Shown: positions 18,601 through 26,536 of the stretch, in pieces
How the letters are laid out: each line of letters starts with the position of its first letter
How positions within the stretch are numbered: position 1 is the first letter of the stretch
Source: Vibrio harveyi NBRC 15634 = ATCC 14126 = KCTC 12724
Lineage (GTDB): Bacteria > Pseudomonadota > Gammaproteobacteria > Enterobacterales > Vibrionaceae
Length of the DNA: 60,909 nucleotides
Direction: 5' to 3'
Assembly (NCBI RefSeq): GCF_001591145.1
Contig: NZ_BCUF01000037.1
Coordinates: 1 to 60,909 of the forward strand
Notes under the pieces: model-generated
What the model was told of the DNA's origin: nothing
What the model saw: only the letters and a program-made list of their open reading frames with translations
Database searches by the model: none
Made by a program: the position numbers and the translations under genes

Positions 18601-19018
18601 CATCCACTTTATAAGCTTCATAACCCATCTGCGTGATGATGCTTTTGTCTTTGCTTGGGTTATCACTGAGTAACAGGTAAATCGGCTGATCGTAACGGCT
18701 GGTCAAGCGCTTTTTACGTTTTTGTACGCCGAGCATTTTCTTGAAGTGGAAGGCGAGTAACTTGGAGCGTTTAATAATTAGTGCACGTTCTTGGTCTTGC
18801 TCAAGACTCTTTTTCACCTTGCGGTTGATTAACCAAAAGCAAAGCCCAGCAGAGAGCAGTGCCACAATGGTCGTCGTGATGACGCCTGCCCATAAGAAAT
18901 CAGGATACGCAACAAACCAAGTCAGTAAGCCGCCTAAGATTGCCAGAAGCAGAAGGGTAACAAGGCTCCAAATGATTGCCTTTTTTCTTGTTGGTGTGTT
19001 TGGGTTGTCTTGCGTCAT
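15629..19018 (-). CDS. tssM: T6SS membrane complex protein TssM (IcmF/VasK)
   Basis: A 1129-aa inner-membrane T6SS trans-envelope component. Two TMs lie at about 14-32 and 40-64, a cytoplasmic NTPase-like region follows to about 405, then TM3 (about 408-430) and a large periplasmic region that reaches TssJ. The position of the Walker A loop reads YLLLSDNPSKDKSIITQMGY and lacks GxxxxGK[ST], so nucleotide binding is probably lost, as in some other TssM proteins. The C-terminal periplasmic domain contains a WFRLIEPR-type stretch of the family. It overlaps tssL by 4 nt upstream and the kinase downstream. Confidence 0.95.
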   Translation of the reverse strand: MTQDNPNTPTRKKAIIWSLVTLLLLAILGGLLTWFVAYPDFLWAGVITTTIVALLSAGLCFWLINRKVKKSLEQDQERALIIKRSKLLAFHFKKMLGVQKRKKRLTSRYDQPIYLLLSDNPSKDKSIITQMGYEAYKVDDFGNDIEFPILFWLSEHSILISISMGDDQQPLYLKTLCQCLNKWRPRQAINGLLLTTEIEQLVGNSETLSQKADQLKSQIKAFNRSFGLNLPVYNVLTNMGQVSDFCQFFSAFDEARRNEVFGATSPVQKHGGIDADWFNDEYDHLIGQLISNMSNALGAQLNQDFRNAICGAPYQFGLLKQNLWHFLQRLHRGDQYTDGLNFRGFYFTHSGSDFAQHDLLANVVNQSLGNEQYQQHQQMPVQQTLFAQHLMSHVVLNENTLVGVNRHKENWLWFSQTAYTLIWLGLLVGTLTILKLDFDYQTNREAKADGMLERYKEAIAAQPYSKEDLVGNIPNLYTMHRIYALYQEPEPWYTLPFLPNATIKPEVEAAYTKELQQVLIPSMAHTIESDLYVYVNLEDQARTLELLNDYRLLFDKNRTNIEELKSYFLANLEHQGEADKTNVAQLKVLLDDVFNQHLVATTANQELEGLAKQVINQSNIETLLYQHILNDHAYEKRIDVRKELGSNFNQIYQFKPGYVGYFVPYLYTPTGFNELDLSVESPLLIEALSAYEGIAGQAPSALEMHRISHDLKRMYQNDYINYWRDFINSIEVKTISGSEQLNASLNVLNNASNNPISKLFTTISNYTSVLLPEPKDAKKKTDEEIADAAQDNEKKESARQITLTFNDFHKQVTSDDQGKKPIDSVLEGFANTAKWLDQFYKSNTPDKVAYETLSAGLKAQNPVAQLASLTDSQPPLSGEVIDYVTVQTNELVMNLAHQYLNSMWNSEVYQPYENTIAAFYPFKKSANSDASTADVAAFFKTDGTLDTFYQTMLKGFSTEQRAPFMSGLLPNTGFALDPAIWLMFDKAKDIRSALFLADPKNVAIQFQMKPTEMSSALTEFSIRAEKPIFTYQHGPMLWTQQSWKGDSVAQDALTVRLQKQATPIANEQFKGSWAWFRLIEPRVTSTSSQSTQLEFDYNGDKVRLTIKTQGQNNPFVPNFFAGFVLPASI

Positions 19019-20268
19019 CGTGACTCAACCTCGCTTTGTTTGTTTTTGTTATGCACCACTAAGCCGTTGACGTTGGCATTCTCTCGATACCAGTTATTGA
19101 TGGTTTTCGCTTGTTCTGAGTTGTCACATCGAACAATGACGCGAACGTATGAATTGATGTTATCCGCGACAGGTTGATAGTTGGATGTCGGCAGCTGGGC
19201 GATAAACTTCTCGGCGTTTTTAAGGTTAGAGAAGGTCGCAAGTTGCACCAGCCAATCAGTGTCCGCTGCAGGGCTCGTGACTGGAGCGCTCTTCGTCTCT
19301 GGCGTGGAAGTTTGCGCTTGTTGCGTCACGGCTTTTGGTTGGCTCGGGACTGGACGAGGTGGTTGAGTTGTGTTTACCGCGACTTTATTGCCTTTTAAAT
19401 CGTCGTCAGTGCTGACATAAACGATATCTTCCGCACGACCAGATTCAATATAGCGTTGGCTGTACTCACCAAGCTGGACAAAATCTCGTGCCCGCTGTGG
19501 TTTGGTTTTGTTGTACCAGAAATAGGTCAGAGCAACGCTCAAACCAATGATAGTTAGGAAAAATAGCGTAGTGACAAGGTAACGTTTCTTGCGTGTAGGC
19601 TTACGTGTTTTAGGTACCGAAACCTTAGTATGACAATAGATTCCACCGGCTTGTCGGTACTGACTTAAAATCTGCTCTAAGCGGTAGGTAAAACTCTTTA
19701 GCTGTTCGCTGCCCGTTTCACGGTACTGACCTTTAAACCCGATATTGAGAAACAGGTAAACCACTTCTAATAAGTCGATCAGCTTGTGCGGTTGGCGCGC
19801 TGCTTTCTCTGCCACAGTAAAGAAAAGCTCACCACCGTTGCGCATACCAAACAGTTCACTGAGTAAGGTTTTGTTCTCCCATCCGCGTTTTTCACCCCAA
19901 TCGGTGTAGACAATCAATTCATCCAAAACCACGGCATACAGGAAGCACAGCTTGTCGATCACGGCGACTGGGTAGGTCAGCTCTGCGCCTTTGGTTTTGA
20001 TCTCATTGATGGAAGCTACAAGTTGATGCCTAAGCGTGGTGATGTCTTCGGGCTCCGGCAAGGTGTTGATCTTGAGTGTGACTGCCAACAACTCAGAACT
20101 GATGTTGATCAGCTGATTCTCGGCTTTATCGAAATGATGTAAGAACCCTATGTTGGCTTGCGCAGCGTTGACCGAATGCCACTTTACGTCTGGCATGTCG
20201 GTGTCTTTACTTACGAAGTCGTTTTCGCTGCTGTCCCAAACTAAGGTATCTTCATCCAAATAGTTCAT
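19015..20268 (-). CDS. tssL: T6SS membrane complex protein TssL (DotU) with C-terminal SPOR domain
   Basis: A 417-aa protein. The cytoplasmic DotU-type helical domain covers about residues 35-215, with the family landmarks LDELIVYTDWG and GGELFF. A single TM lies at about 230-252 (LVTTLFFLTIIGLSVALTYF). A proline/threonine-rich linker (about 295-335) leads to a SPOR-like domain at 337-408, with paired WLVQLATFSNLKNAEKFIAQ and NSYVRVIV elements. TssL proteins often carry a peptidoglycan anchor at the C-terminus, usually OmpA-like. SPOR domains bind denuded glycan strands. With TssJ and TssM it forms the membrane complex that docks the baseplate. Confidence 0.93.
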   Translation of the reverse strand: MNYLDEDTLVWDSSENDFVSKDTDMPDVKWHSVNAAQANIGFLHHFDKAENQLINISSELLAVTLKINTLPEPEDITTLRHQLVASINEIKTKGAELTYPVAVIDKLCFLYAVVLDELIVYTDWGEKRGWENKTLLSELFGMRNGGELFFTVAEKAARQPHKLIDLLEVVYLFLNIGFKGQYRETGSEQLKSFTYRLEQILSQYRQAGGIYCHTKVSVPKTRKPTRKKRYLVTTLFFLTIIGLSVALTYFWYNKTKPQRARDFVQLGEYSQRYIESGRAEDIVYVSTDDDLKGNKVAVNTTQPPRPVPSQPKAVTQQAQTSTPETKSAPVTSPAADTDWLVQLATFSNLKNAEKFIAQLPTSNYQPVADNINSYVRVIVRCDNSEQAKTINNWYRENANVNGLVVHNKNKQSEVESR

Positions 20269-20274
20269 AACTTA

Positions 20275-21606
20275 CTACCTCAGTGCGTACAACATCACTT
20301 CTAGCTCGCCAACACGTGTATCGACGTGTAGCGCCAGTGCATCGCGGTTTTCAATCATTTCTAACCAATTGCGGTCTGACGTATCCACTTCAAAATACGC
20401 TGTGCCTTGCATCGGTTTCAGTTCGCTTGGCGCAACAGGAAGCGGCGTTAGTTGCACGCCAGAAAGGGCATTACGCACAATCTCGACAATCTTGTTATTG
20501 CTGCTGAGTTTGGCAGCCGCAGGGAACAATTCGTTGAGCTCGGTGCTGCTGACGTTGGAACGGACACTGAGTACGAATCGGCGATCGGACAGGTTGTGAC
20601 CATCTTTTACCAACGTGCGAAGCAAGCGGCGTCGTTCAAACAACGAAGTGTCGAACGCAAACTCAATCACAGAGTCTTGTTGAACCAGCGTGAGCATATT
20701 GCGCAGATTCGAAAAAAGCGGATTAAAGCAATCATACAGACGATGGAAATCTAACGGCTGACACGGCTCTGGAATCGCAGGTGTGGATGCCATGACTTGC
20801 GCTTCAAACTTGCGTAGCTCCAAATAAAGCTGATGGGTTTGAAACTTTGGGTTCGACAAAGATAAATCAAACCACGGAAGCCAAGTGTTGAGTGTTTGCA
20901 GCCACAGGTAGTCTTGCATCATCGACTGCGGACTCTTTTGTCCTTGTCCAGCTTGAATACGTTTGAGCAAGCTGGTGGCACGGTTGGACGTGAGGGCATG
21001 AATCTCTTTCAAACGTTCAACCAATAGCTGTGATGCACCATAGTGCAAACACGCAGGAATAAAGGAACGGTCTAGCATCACTTCGCCCGTTTCGCTGCAT
21101 TCCAACACCTTGGCGAAAGGAATGAGGGTAAAGCCAGAAGTGTCTTCGCCTTCTAGTTTAATCGCTATATTGAGCTGCGCGACGTCCACCTCAACGCTGG
21201 CATTCTCAGAGGTTGAAGTATCAAACACATTGATGGTGCGTGTGAGATAGCGGCTTTGTTCCGATTCATCATTGGCGTAATCATTATTGCCTTGCAGAGA
21301 GACAGGCAGCGCTAAGTAAGCCATTTTCTCAATCGTACCGTGCGGCACATCTCTGGCGATTTCGCGTTTCAGTTCGAAATGCGTGCCATCTGGGAACAAA
21401 CCCGCGCTAGAAGAGACGGAAAGCTTGCCAATTTTAAGTAGATCGTGATTGATCGCCAAGTCGGTCACACCATAGTAAGGGGCATAACCAGCAAGCGTTT
21501 CGACGTTTTGTCTGACGTAGTTTTGTGTGTATCTGTCTTGTTGTTGAAAGTGTTGTGGGGCAATGAACATGCCTTCTTGCCAAACGACTTTTTTATATGC
21601 GTCCAC
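20275..21606 (-). CDS. tssK: T6SS baseplate protein TssK
   Basis: A 443-aa protein with the TssK N-terminal signature KVVWQEGMFIAPQHFQQQDR, the part that resembles phage receptor-binding proteins and attaches to the TssF/G wedge. The C-terminal domain contacts TssL/TssM. Length and sequence are typical. It lies 6 nt before tssL and about 26 nt after tssJ, in the usual J-K-L order. Confidence 0.95.
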   Translation of the reverse strand: MDAYKKVVWQEGMFIAPQHFQQQDRYTQNYVRQNVETLAGYAPYYGVTDLAINHDLLKIGKLSVSSSAGLFPDGTHFELKREIARDVPHGTIEKMAYLALPVSLQGNNDYANDESEQSRYLTRTINVFDTSTSENASVEVDVAQLNIAIKLEGEDTSGFTLIPFAKVLECSETGEVMLDRSFIPACLHYGASQLLVERLKEIHALTSNRATSLLKRIQAGQGQKSPQSMMQDYLWLQTLNTWLPWFDLSLSNPKFQTHQLYLELRKFEAQVMASTPAIPEPCQPLDFHRLYDCFNPLFSNLRNMLTLVQQDSVIEFAFDTSLFERRRLLRTLVKDGHNLSDRRFVLSVRSNVSSTELNELFPAAAKLSSNNKIVEIVRNALSGVQLTPLPVAPSELKPMQGTAYFEVDTSDRNWLEMIENRDALALHVDTRVGELEVMLYALR

Positions 21607-21632
21607 GAGATTTCCCTATCTACTGAATCGAG

Positions 21633-22115
21633 TTAAAAAACATCCCACCAAGGCGAATCTGGTGTCACGGTTTGCAATGCTGCTTTGTTACCGCTGATCT
21701 TTAACTGGATATATTGTTCTTCTTCCTGAGGCGTGGTTGTTACTACCGTCGCCGTGCTTGCATCATATTCGGCAAATTCCACCAATACGCCGATGTATTG
21801 AGTGGTCTTGTTGATGTCTAAGGTTTGTTTACTATTGCTGTCTGGCATTACCACAGGCAAAACTTGTTTCGACACCAAGTTTGCGCCCAAAAGGCTCACG
21901 TCATCGTTGTACAAATCGATAAACGGCAATTGCTTAAACTGCTGGGCATCGGTCAGTTGATACAAGCGCACCACCACGGGATTGGTACTGTTGTTAACGC
22001 TGGGGTTAATTGTCTTCTCGGCGCTTACCGCTAGTTGATATTGCGTGACACCCGGTGTTGGGTCAGACGAACACCCCACCAAAGCGAAAGCGAGTAAACT
22101 AAGCCAAATCTTCAT
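21633..22115 (-). CDS. tssJ: T6SS outer-membrane lipoprotein TssJ
   Basis: A 160-aa lipoprotein. The signal peptide ends in the lipobox FALVGC with Cys15 as lipidation site. Ser at +2 is compatible with outer-membrane sorting by Lol. The mature part is the small beta-sandwich of TssJ, with the conserved NPVVVRLYQLTDAQQF loop region that contacts the TssM C-terminus. It shares one base with the preceding FHA gene. Confidence 0.93.
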   Translation of the reverse strand: MKIWLSLLAFALVGCSSDPTPGVTQYQLAVSAEKTINPSVNNSTNPVVVRLYQLTDAQQFKQLPFIDLYNDDVSLLGANLVSKQVLPVVMPDSNSKQTLDINKTTQYIGVLVEFAEYDASTATVVTTTPQEEEQYIQLKISGNKAALQTVTPDSPWWDVF

Positions 22116-23053
22116 CAGCTTTCCTCGCTTTGCTTTTGCATGTTTTCCATAAACATCGCTTTAAATTGACGACGAAAATCACCGTTGTCCTGCCGATGTT
22201 GGAAGTGCTTGCGGTAGATTTTCCAATACTTCTTGTCTTTGCTGCTGAACAGTCCGCCAGACACAAATTCGCTAAATTGATTCTCTAGTTGGTTCGGCGC
22301 GAATTCGTTGAGGAACTGATCGAGCGTTTTGTCCAACGCATCAAACAAAGCATCATGTGCAAGCGGTGGGTTGCGAAGGTATTGCTGATTCTTCTCGGTA
22401 ATCGTAATCAGCTTTTCGATGGAGGCTTCCAGCTCTGACGTTGGAAGGTGGTCTCCCGGAAGATACTCAATCTCCGTAGAACGCTCCATTGCTTGCTGCT
22501 GTTTCGACACTTCATCCACTTCAAAGTTATCCGCCAGTTCATCATCATCGATGTCTTCGAACGGGTCGGAGGAGAAGGGGTCATCGCTCATTACATTTTG
22601 GTGAGAGTAATGGACTTCTGATTTCACTGGTTCGACGAGATCTCCCTCATCGAGAAAATCGACATTGTCTTCCAGTTGCAGGTCGAACTTGGTCGCAAAG
22701 AGGTCATCGGATTGCTCTTCGACAGGCGCTTTGCTCGACGTGAGTGTTGATACCAACATCGAATAGCTTTCGATCTTTAAAATGTCGCCATCGTTGAGTG
22801 GGTAATCTTTGTCTTTCACCATGGCTTTATCGTTGAGGCGAGCCGGGTTCTTGCCGGTACTCTTCACCAGATAACCTGTTTCAGTGAGACGAATTTGTCC
22901 GTGAATACGCGAGATGCGTTTTGATTGATCGGGCAATGCCACTTCACAAGAAGCAGAACGCCCCAACTGCCCGCCAGACTCGGGCAGATAGATGACTCTT
23001 GAAGTCACCACCTCTTCAGAGGGTACAGAAATCAAATGTATGCTGATCGCCAC
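22115..23053 (-). CDS. T6SS FHA domain protein (Fha/TagH-like)
   Basis: A 312-aa cytoplasmic protein. The N-terminal forkhead-associated domain (about 1-105) shows GGQLGRSASCEVALPDQSKR, RIHGQI and the closing NGDIL segment. These are the phosphothreonine-binding loops. The middle is acidic and low-complexity (about 120-200), the likely phosphorylated region, and the end is helical. The start is GTG, with GAGGGAT upstream. In T6SS clusters such FHA proteins are substrates and readers of the PpkA kinase and trigger assembly. The kinase gene here is the last gene of the same operon. Confidence 0.88.
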   Translation of the reverse strand: MAISIHLISVPSEEVVTSRVIYLPESGGQLGRSASCEVALPDQSKRISRIHGQIRLTETGYLVKSTGKNPARLNDKAMVKDKDYPLNDGDILKIESYSMLVSTLTSSKAPVEEQSDDLFATKFDLQLEDNVDFLDEGDLVEPVKSEVHYSHQNVMSDDPFSSDPFEDIDDDELADNFEVDEVSKQQQAMERSTEIEYLPGDHLPTSELEASIEKLITITEKNQQYLRNPPLAHDALFDALDKTLDQFLNEFAPNQLENQFSEFVSGGLFSSKDKKYWKIYRKHFQHRQDNGDFRRQFKAMFMENMQKQSEES

Positions 23054-23056
23054 TTG

Positions 23057-23863
23057 TTATCCCTCGCATTTAGCCAACGCTGTGTTGAAAGCGGTTAAGA
23101 AACCAGAATATTTGTCCAAAAAGCGGTTAGAGAAATACACGCCCATTGGCTTGGTTTCGAATACTTGAGAATAGAAGTAATCGCTTGGAAGAGAGGCTTG
23201 GCTTATTTCCGTGTGGAACACCCGTTCATCTTCCAGTGCGACGTCAATTTCTCTTTGTTTTAAAAGCCTTAGTAAAACCTTAGCATCTCGTGGCTGCTTA
23301 ACGACGTTGTATCCATTACGTTTCAGCCAAAACCATGTGCTTGAGCCAAATTCTGCCGAGAACTTAAGGTTCAACTTTGACAAATCATCAAGCTTAGGCT
23401 CTACACCGGGACCAAAATACCAACGCAGTTTTTGCTCGGTAATGGGAGCAGACAACGTTGCGTAGCTGTCGTGTTCTCTGGTTTTCGGCGAGACGAAAAA
23501 GCCGTGCTGTTGACCACTGTGTACGTGGAGCTGTGCGTCAGACCATTCCGTCATGGTCAGTTGGTAAGGTTGTCCCATTTCGCCAAGCGCGCATTTGACG
23601 CGGTTGAGCGCAAACCCATCCATGTTTTGATTCTGGTGAGTTTGGTACGGTGCCCATTTGTGGGTCGCAAGCAGTAATCGCTCGGGACCAATCCAAACTT
23701 GCGCCCATGCTTCGAACGAGAATAGGGCACCAAGCAAAATAAACAGCGATGAAACCAGCTTGGTTATTTTGCGGAAAAGACTCACCCCACAGGCGACCGC
23801 CGCCTCTTGAACAAGAATCGAGGTGGTGACGAGATGGGGTGAATGTACGCTTCTAAACATCAT
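23057..23863 (-). CDS. Periplasmic solute-binding-like protein within the T6SS operon
   Basis: A 268-aa protein. A long basic leader of about 35 residues is followed by a hydrophobic stretch ending SFEAWA-Q, which reads as a signal peptide. The mature region resembles bacterial solute-binding proteins family 3 (HKWAPYQ..., MDGFALNRVKCALGEMGQPY, FVSPKTREHDSYATLS). It sits between tssH and fha in the operon with only a few bases on either side. It is not a core T6SS component. No ABC permease is nearby, so a sensory or envelope-accessory role is more likely than uptake. The N-terminal start is uncertain because a shorter leader would also work. Confidence 0.75.
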   Translation of the reverse strand: MMFRSVHSPHLVTTSILVQEAAVACGVSLFRKITKLVSSLFILLGALFSFEAWAQVWIGPERLLLATHKWAPYQTHQNQNMDGFALNRVKCALGEMGQPYQLTMTEWSDAQLHVHSGQQHGFFVSPKTREHDSYATLSAPITEQKLRWYFGPGVEPKLDDLSKLNLKFSAEFGSSTWFWLKRNGYNVVKQPRDAKVLLRLLKQREIDVALEDERVFHTEISQASLPSDYFYSQVFETKPMGVYFSNRFLDKYSGFLTAFNTALAKCEG

Positions 23864-23872
23864 GATTCGTTA

Positions 23873-26479
23873 CTACTGAATATCCAGTTCAAAGCCTTGT
23901 GGCGTCGACGCTGCGGTGACCGTCACTTGGCTAATCGGTTGTTGTGTGCTCAGGCGCGCGATGCATTCTTCTGCCAGCTTTGGCATCAAAGAGCGGTTAA
24001 TGATTTGCTCAACCGCGCGACCACCTGTCGTAGGGTCGGTGTTTTTGCTTACAACCAAATCCACAAAACCTGCATCCCACGTAAAGCTCGCTTGATACTG
24101 TTCTGCCAGTTTTTTGCGAATGCGGTTTAGCGCGATTTCGGTGATCTTCGCCAACTCATCATCGTTGAGTGGGTAATAAGGCACGATGGTGGTACGCCCT
24201 AAGAACGCAGGCTTGAAGTAACGTTGTAGATCGGGACGAATTGCTTCAAGCAGTTCATCGTTGCTGATCCGTTCGGCGTTTTCATCACACACATCGCAAA
24301 TCGCTTGATCAGCGGCGTTAGAAGTCATGATGATTAAGGTGTTTTTGAAATCGACCGTGCGACCTTCGCTGTCTTTGATATGTCCTTTATCGAAGATTTG
24401 ATAGAAGAGGTCATGAACGCCCGGATGCGCTTTTTCCATCTCATCCAAAAGCAAGACAGAATAAGGATTGCGGCGAATAGCCTCGGTTAACACGCCACCT
24501 TCACCAAAGCCAACATAGCCAGCAGGCGAGCCAAGTAACATGGAGATTTTGTGTTCTTCTTTAAACTCGGTCATGTTGATAACCGTGAGATCGTTGCTGC
24601 CTCCGTAAAGTTGCTCAGCCAGCGCCATGGCGGTTTCCGTTTTACCGACACCACTTGGACCACACATCAAGAACACACCGATTGGCTTGCGATTATCAGT
24701 TAAGCCAGCGCGCGAGATTCGAATCGCTTTTGCCAGCTCTTGCTTTGCTACGTTTTGACCGATAACCCGTTTATCCAGCTCTGATTCTAGTGACAATAGG
24801 CGAGCTATTTCATCACTCATCATGCTGCCGACAGGAATGCCTGTCCAACCGGAAATGACTTGAGCGATGGTCGCGTCATCCACCATCGCATTAACTAACG
24901 GTTCTTCACCTTGAAGCTCATGTAATTGGTCGAGGAGGGCATTCAACTGGGTTTGCTGAGCTTCGTCCGGCGTTTCGCTTTCTGTGATGCTTTGTTGAAG
25001 CGCTTTAATCTCATCAACCAATGTAATCTCTTGCTCCCAACGCGTTTGGTAGTCCGCTAATTGAGATTGGTTGGTGGTGATTTCTTGCTTCAATTCGGCA
25101 ATTTCCTCTGCGCCTGTGCCGAATAAATCAAACTCTTTCTCTAAAGCTGACTGCTCGTTTTGTTGATAGCGAATGGTTTGCTCTAACGCTTCAATCACTT
25201 CTGGTTTTGCACCTTGGGTTAAAGCAATACGCGCACTAGCGGTATCGAGCAGGCTGATCGCTTTATCTGGCAATTGGCGAGAGGGTAAGTAGCGAATGGA
25301 TAGGTTGACCGCGGCATCGATCGCGGATTCTGTAATAAACGCGCCGTGGTGCTTTTGCAATGAAGCCGCAATGCCTCGCAGCATCTGTTTGGCATCTTCT
25401 GCATTTGGCTCTTCTACCGTGACGACTTGGAAACGGCGAGTCAGGGCAGGATCTTTCTCGAAGTACTTTTTGTACTCTGCCCATGTTGTTGCGGCAATGG
25501 TTTTGAACTCACCACGTGCAAGAGCGGGTTTCAATAAGTTGGCAGCATCATTTTGTCCTGCTGCGCCACCAGCGCCGATCAGCGTATGTGCTTCGTCAAT
25601 AAATACAATGATTGGCACATCGCTGTTTTTTACTTCATTGATGACGTCTTTCAGGCGATTTTCAAATTCGCCTTTTACGCTGGCACCTGCTTGTAACAAA
25701 CCTAAATCAAGTGAATGGAGTTGAACGCCTTGCAACGCACTTGGTACTTCATCTGCTGCGATTCTCAGCGCTAAGCCTTCAACGACAGCGGTTTTACCCA
25801 CACCCGGCTCGCCAACAAAAATAGGGTTGTTCTGGCGTTTACGACAAAGAATGTCGATGGCTTTTCTTACTTCAGAATTACGCCCAGAAATCGGGTCGAT
25901 ATTGCCTTCAATCGCTTGTTGAGTAAGGTTGATGGTGTACTTGCTTAGTGCGTCGTTCGCGCTTGCTGTGTTTGCGGCTGAACTTGCTTCACCTGCGCTT
26001 TGTTGTGTTGCTCGCTTAACCGGCGTTTTGTTGATTAAACCTTGCAGGGACTCGGTCGACACGTTCTGTAGTGATTCGAGATTGTTGCTCGATACGCCCA
26101 TGACGTTCTGCTGCAACAGCGCTTGAACAAGATGCAAGCTGATGATTTCGCCATGACCATAGTTAACGGAGGTAATCATCCAAGCGTCTTTTAGAAGTTC
26201 AGTCAGTGCATGGCTGAGCGTTGGTTGGCTGTCTTGTACTTTTGGTAAGCGCTCGATGCGATTTGCTAGTTCACTGGCAAGTTGATCTTGGTTGATCTTC
26301 TGACTTTCAATCAGAGTTTTTAAGTGCGTGTCTTGCTGATTCAATAGCGTGAGCAGCCAATGTTCCGGCTCAATGGCAGCAACGCCTTGATTCATAGCTG
26401 CACCCGCAGAGGCTTCCAATGCGCGTTTTAATTCTGGCGATAACTTGGCGACTAAATTTGTCAGCGTTACTTGTGTCAT
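23873..26479 (-). CDS. tssH: T6SS sheath-disassembly AAA+ ATPase TssH (ClpV)
   Basis: An 868-aa ClpB-like ATPase that disassembles contracted TssB/C sheaths. The N-domain (about 1-150) recognises TssC. The first AAA+ module has Walker A GEPGVGKT and Walker B VIVFIDEAH. A coiled-coil middle region (about 400-520) is shorter than in ClpB. The second module has GPSGVGKTE and LLLDEMEK, and the C-terminal D2-small domain follows. Both ATPase sites look intact. The gene lies between tssG and the solute-binding-like gene in the operon. Confidence 0.96.
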   Translation of the reverse strand: MTQVTLTNLVAKLSPELKRALEASAGAAMNQGVAAIEPEHWLLTLLNQQDTHLKTLIESQKINQDQLASELANRIERLPKVQDSQPTLSHALTELLKDAWMITSVNYGHGEIISLHLVQALLQQNVMGVSSNNLESLQNVSTESLQGLINKTPVKRATQQSAGEASSAANTASANDALSKYTINLTQQAIEGNIDPISGRNSEVRKAIDILCRKRQNNPIFVGEPGVGKTAVVEGLALRIAADEVPSALQGVQLHSLDLGLLQAGASVKGEFENRLKDVINEVKNSDVPIIVFIDEAHTLIGAGGAAGQNDAANLLKPALARGEFKTIAATTWAEYKKYFEKDPALTRRFQVVTVEEPNAEDAKQMLRGIAASLQKHHGAFITESAIDAAVNLSIRYLPSRQLPDKAISLLDTASARIALTQGAKPEVIEALEQTIRYQQNEQSALEKEFDLFGTGAEEIAELKQEITTNQSQLADYQTRWEQEITLVDEIKALQQSITESETPDEAQQTQLNALLDQLHELQGEEPLVNAMVDDATIAQVISGWTGIPVGSMMSDEIARLLSLESELDKRVIGQNVAKQELAKAIRISRAGLTDNRKPIGVFLMCGPSGVGKTETAMALAEQLYGGSNDLTVINMTEFKEEHKISMLLGSPAGYVGFGEGGVLTEAIRRNPYSVLLLDEMEKAHPGVHDLFYQIFDKGHIKDSEGRTVDFKNTLIIMTSNAADQAICDVCDENAERISNDELLEAIRPDLQRYFKPAFLGRTTIVPYYPLNDDELAKITEIALNRIRKKLAEQYQASFTWDAGFVDLVVSKNTDPTTGGRAVEQIINRSLMPKLAEECIARLSTQQPISQVTVTAASTPQGFELDIQ

Positions 26480-26536
26480 AACCTTATCCTTGTCTTTAGC
26501 GCGATAACTTTCTTTGTCGTCGCGGTGTCTACCTAG

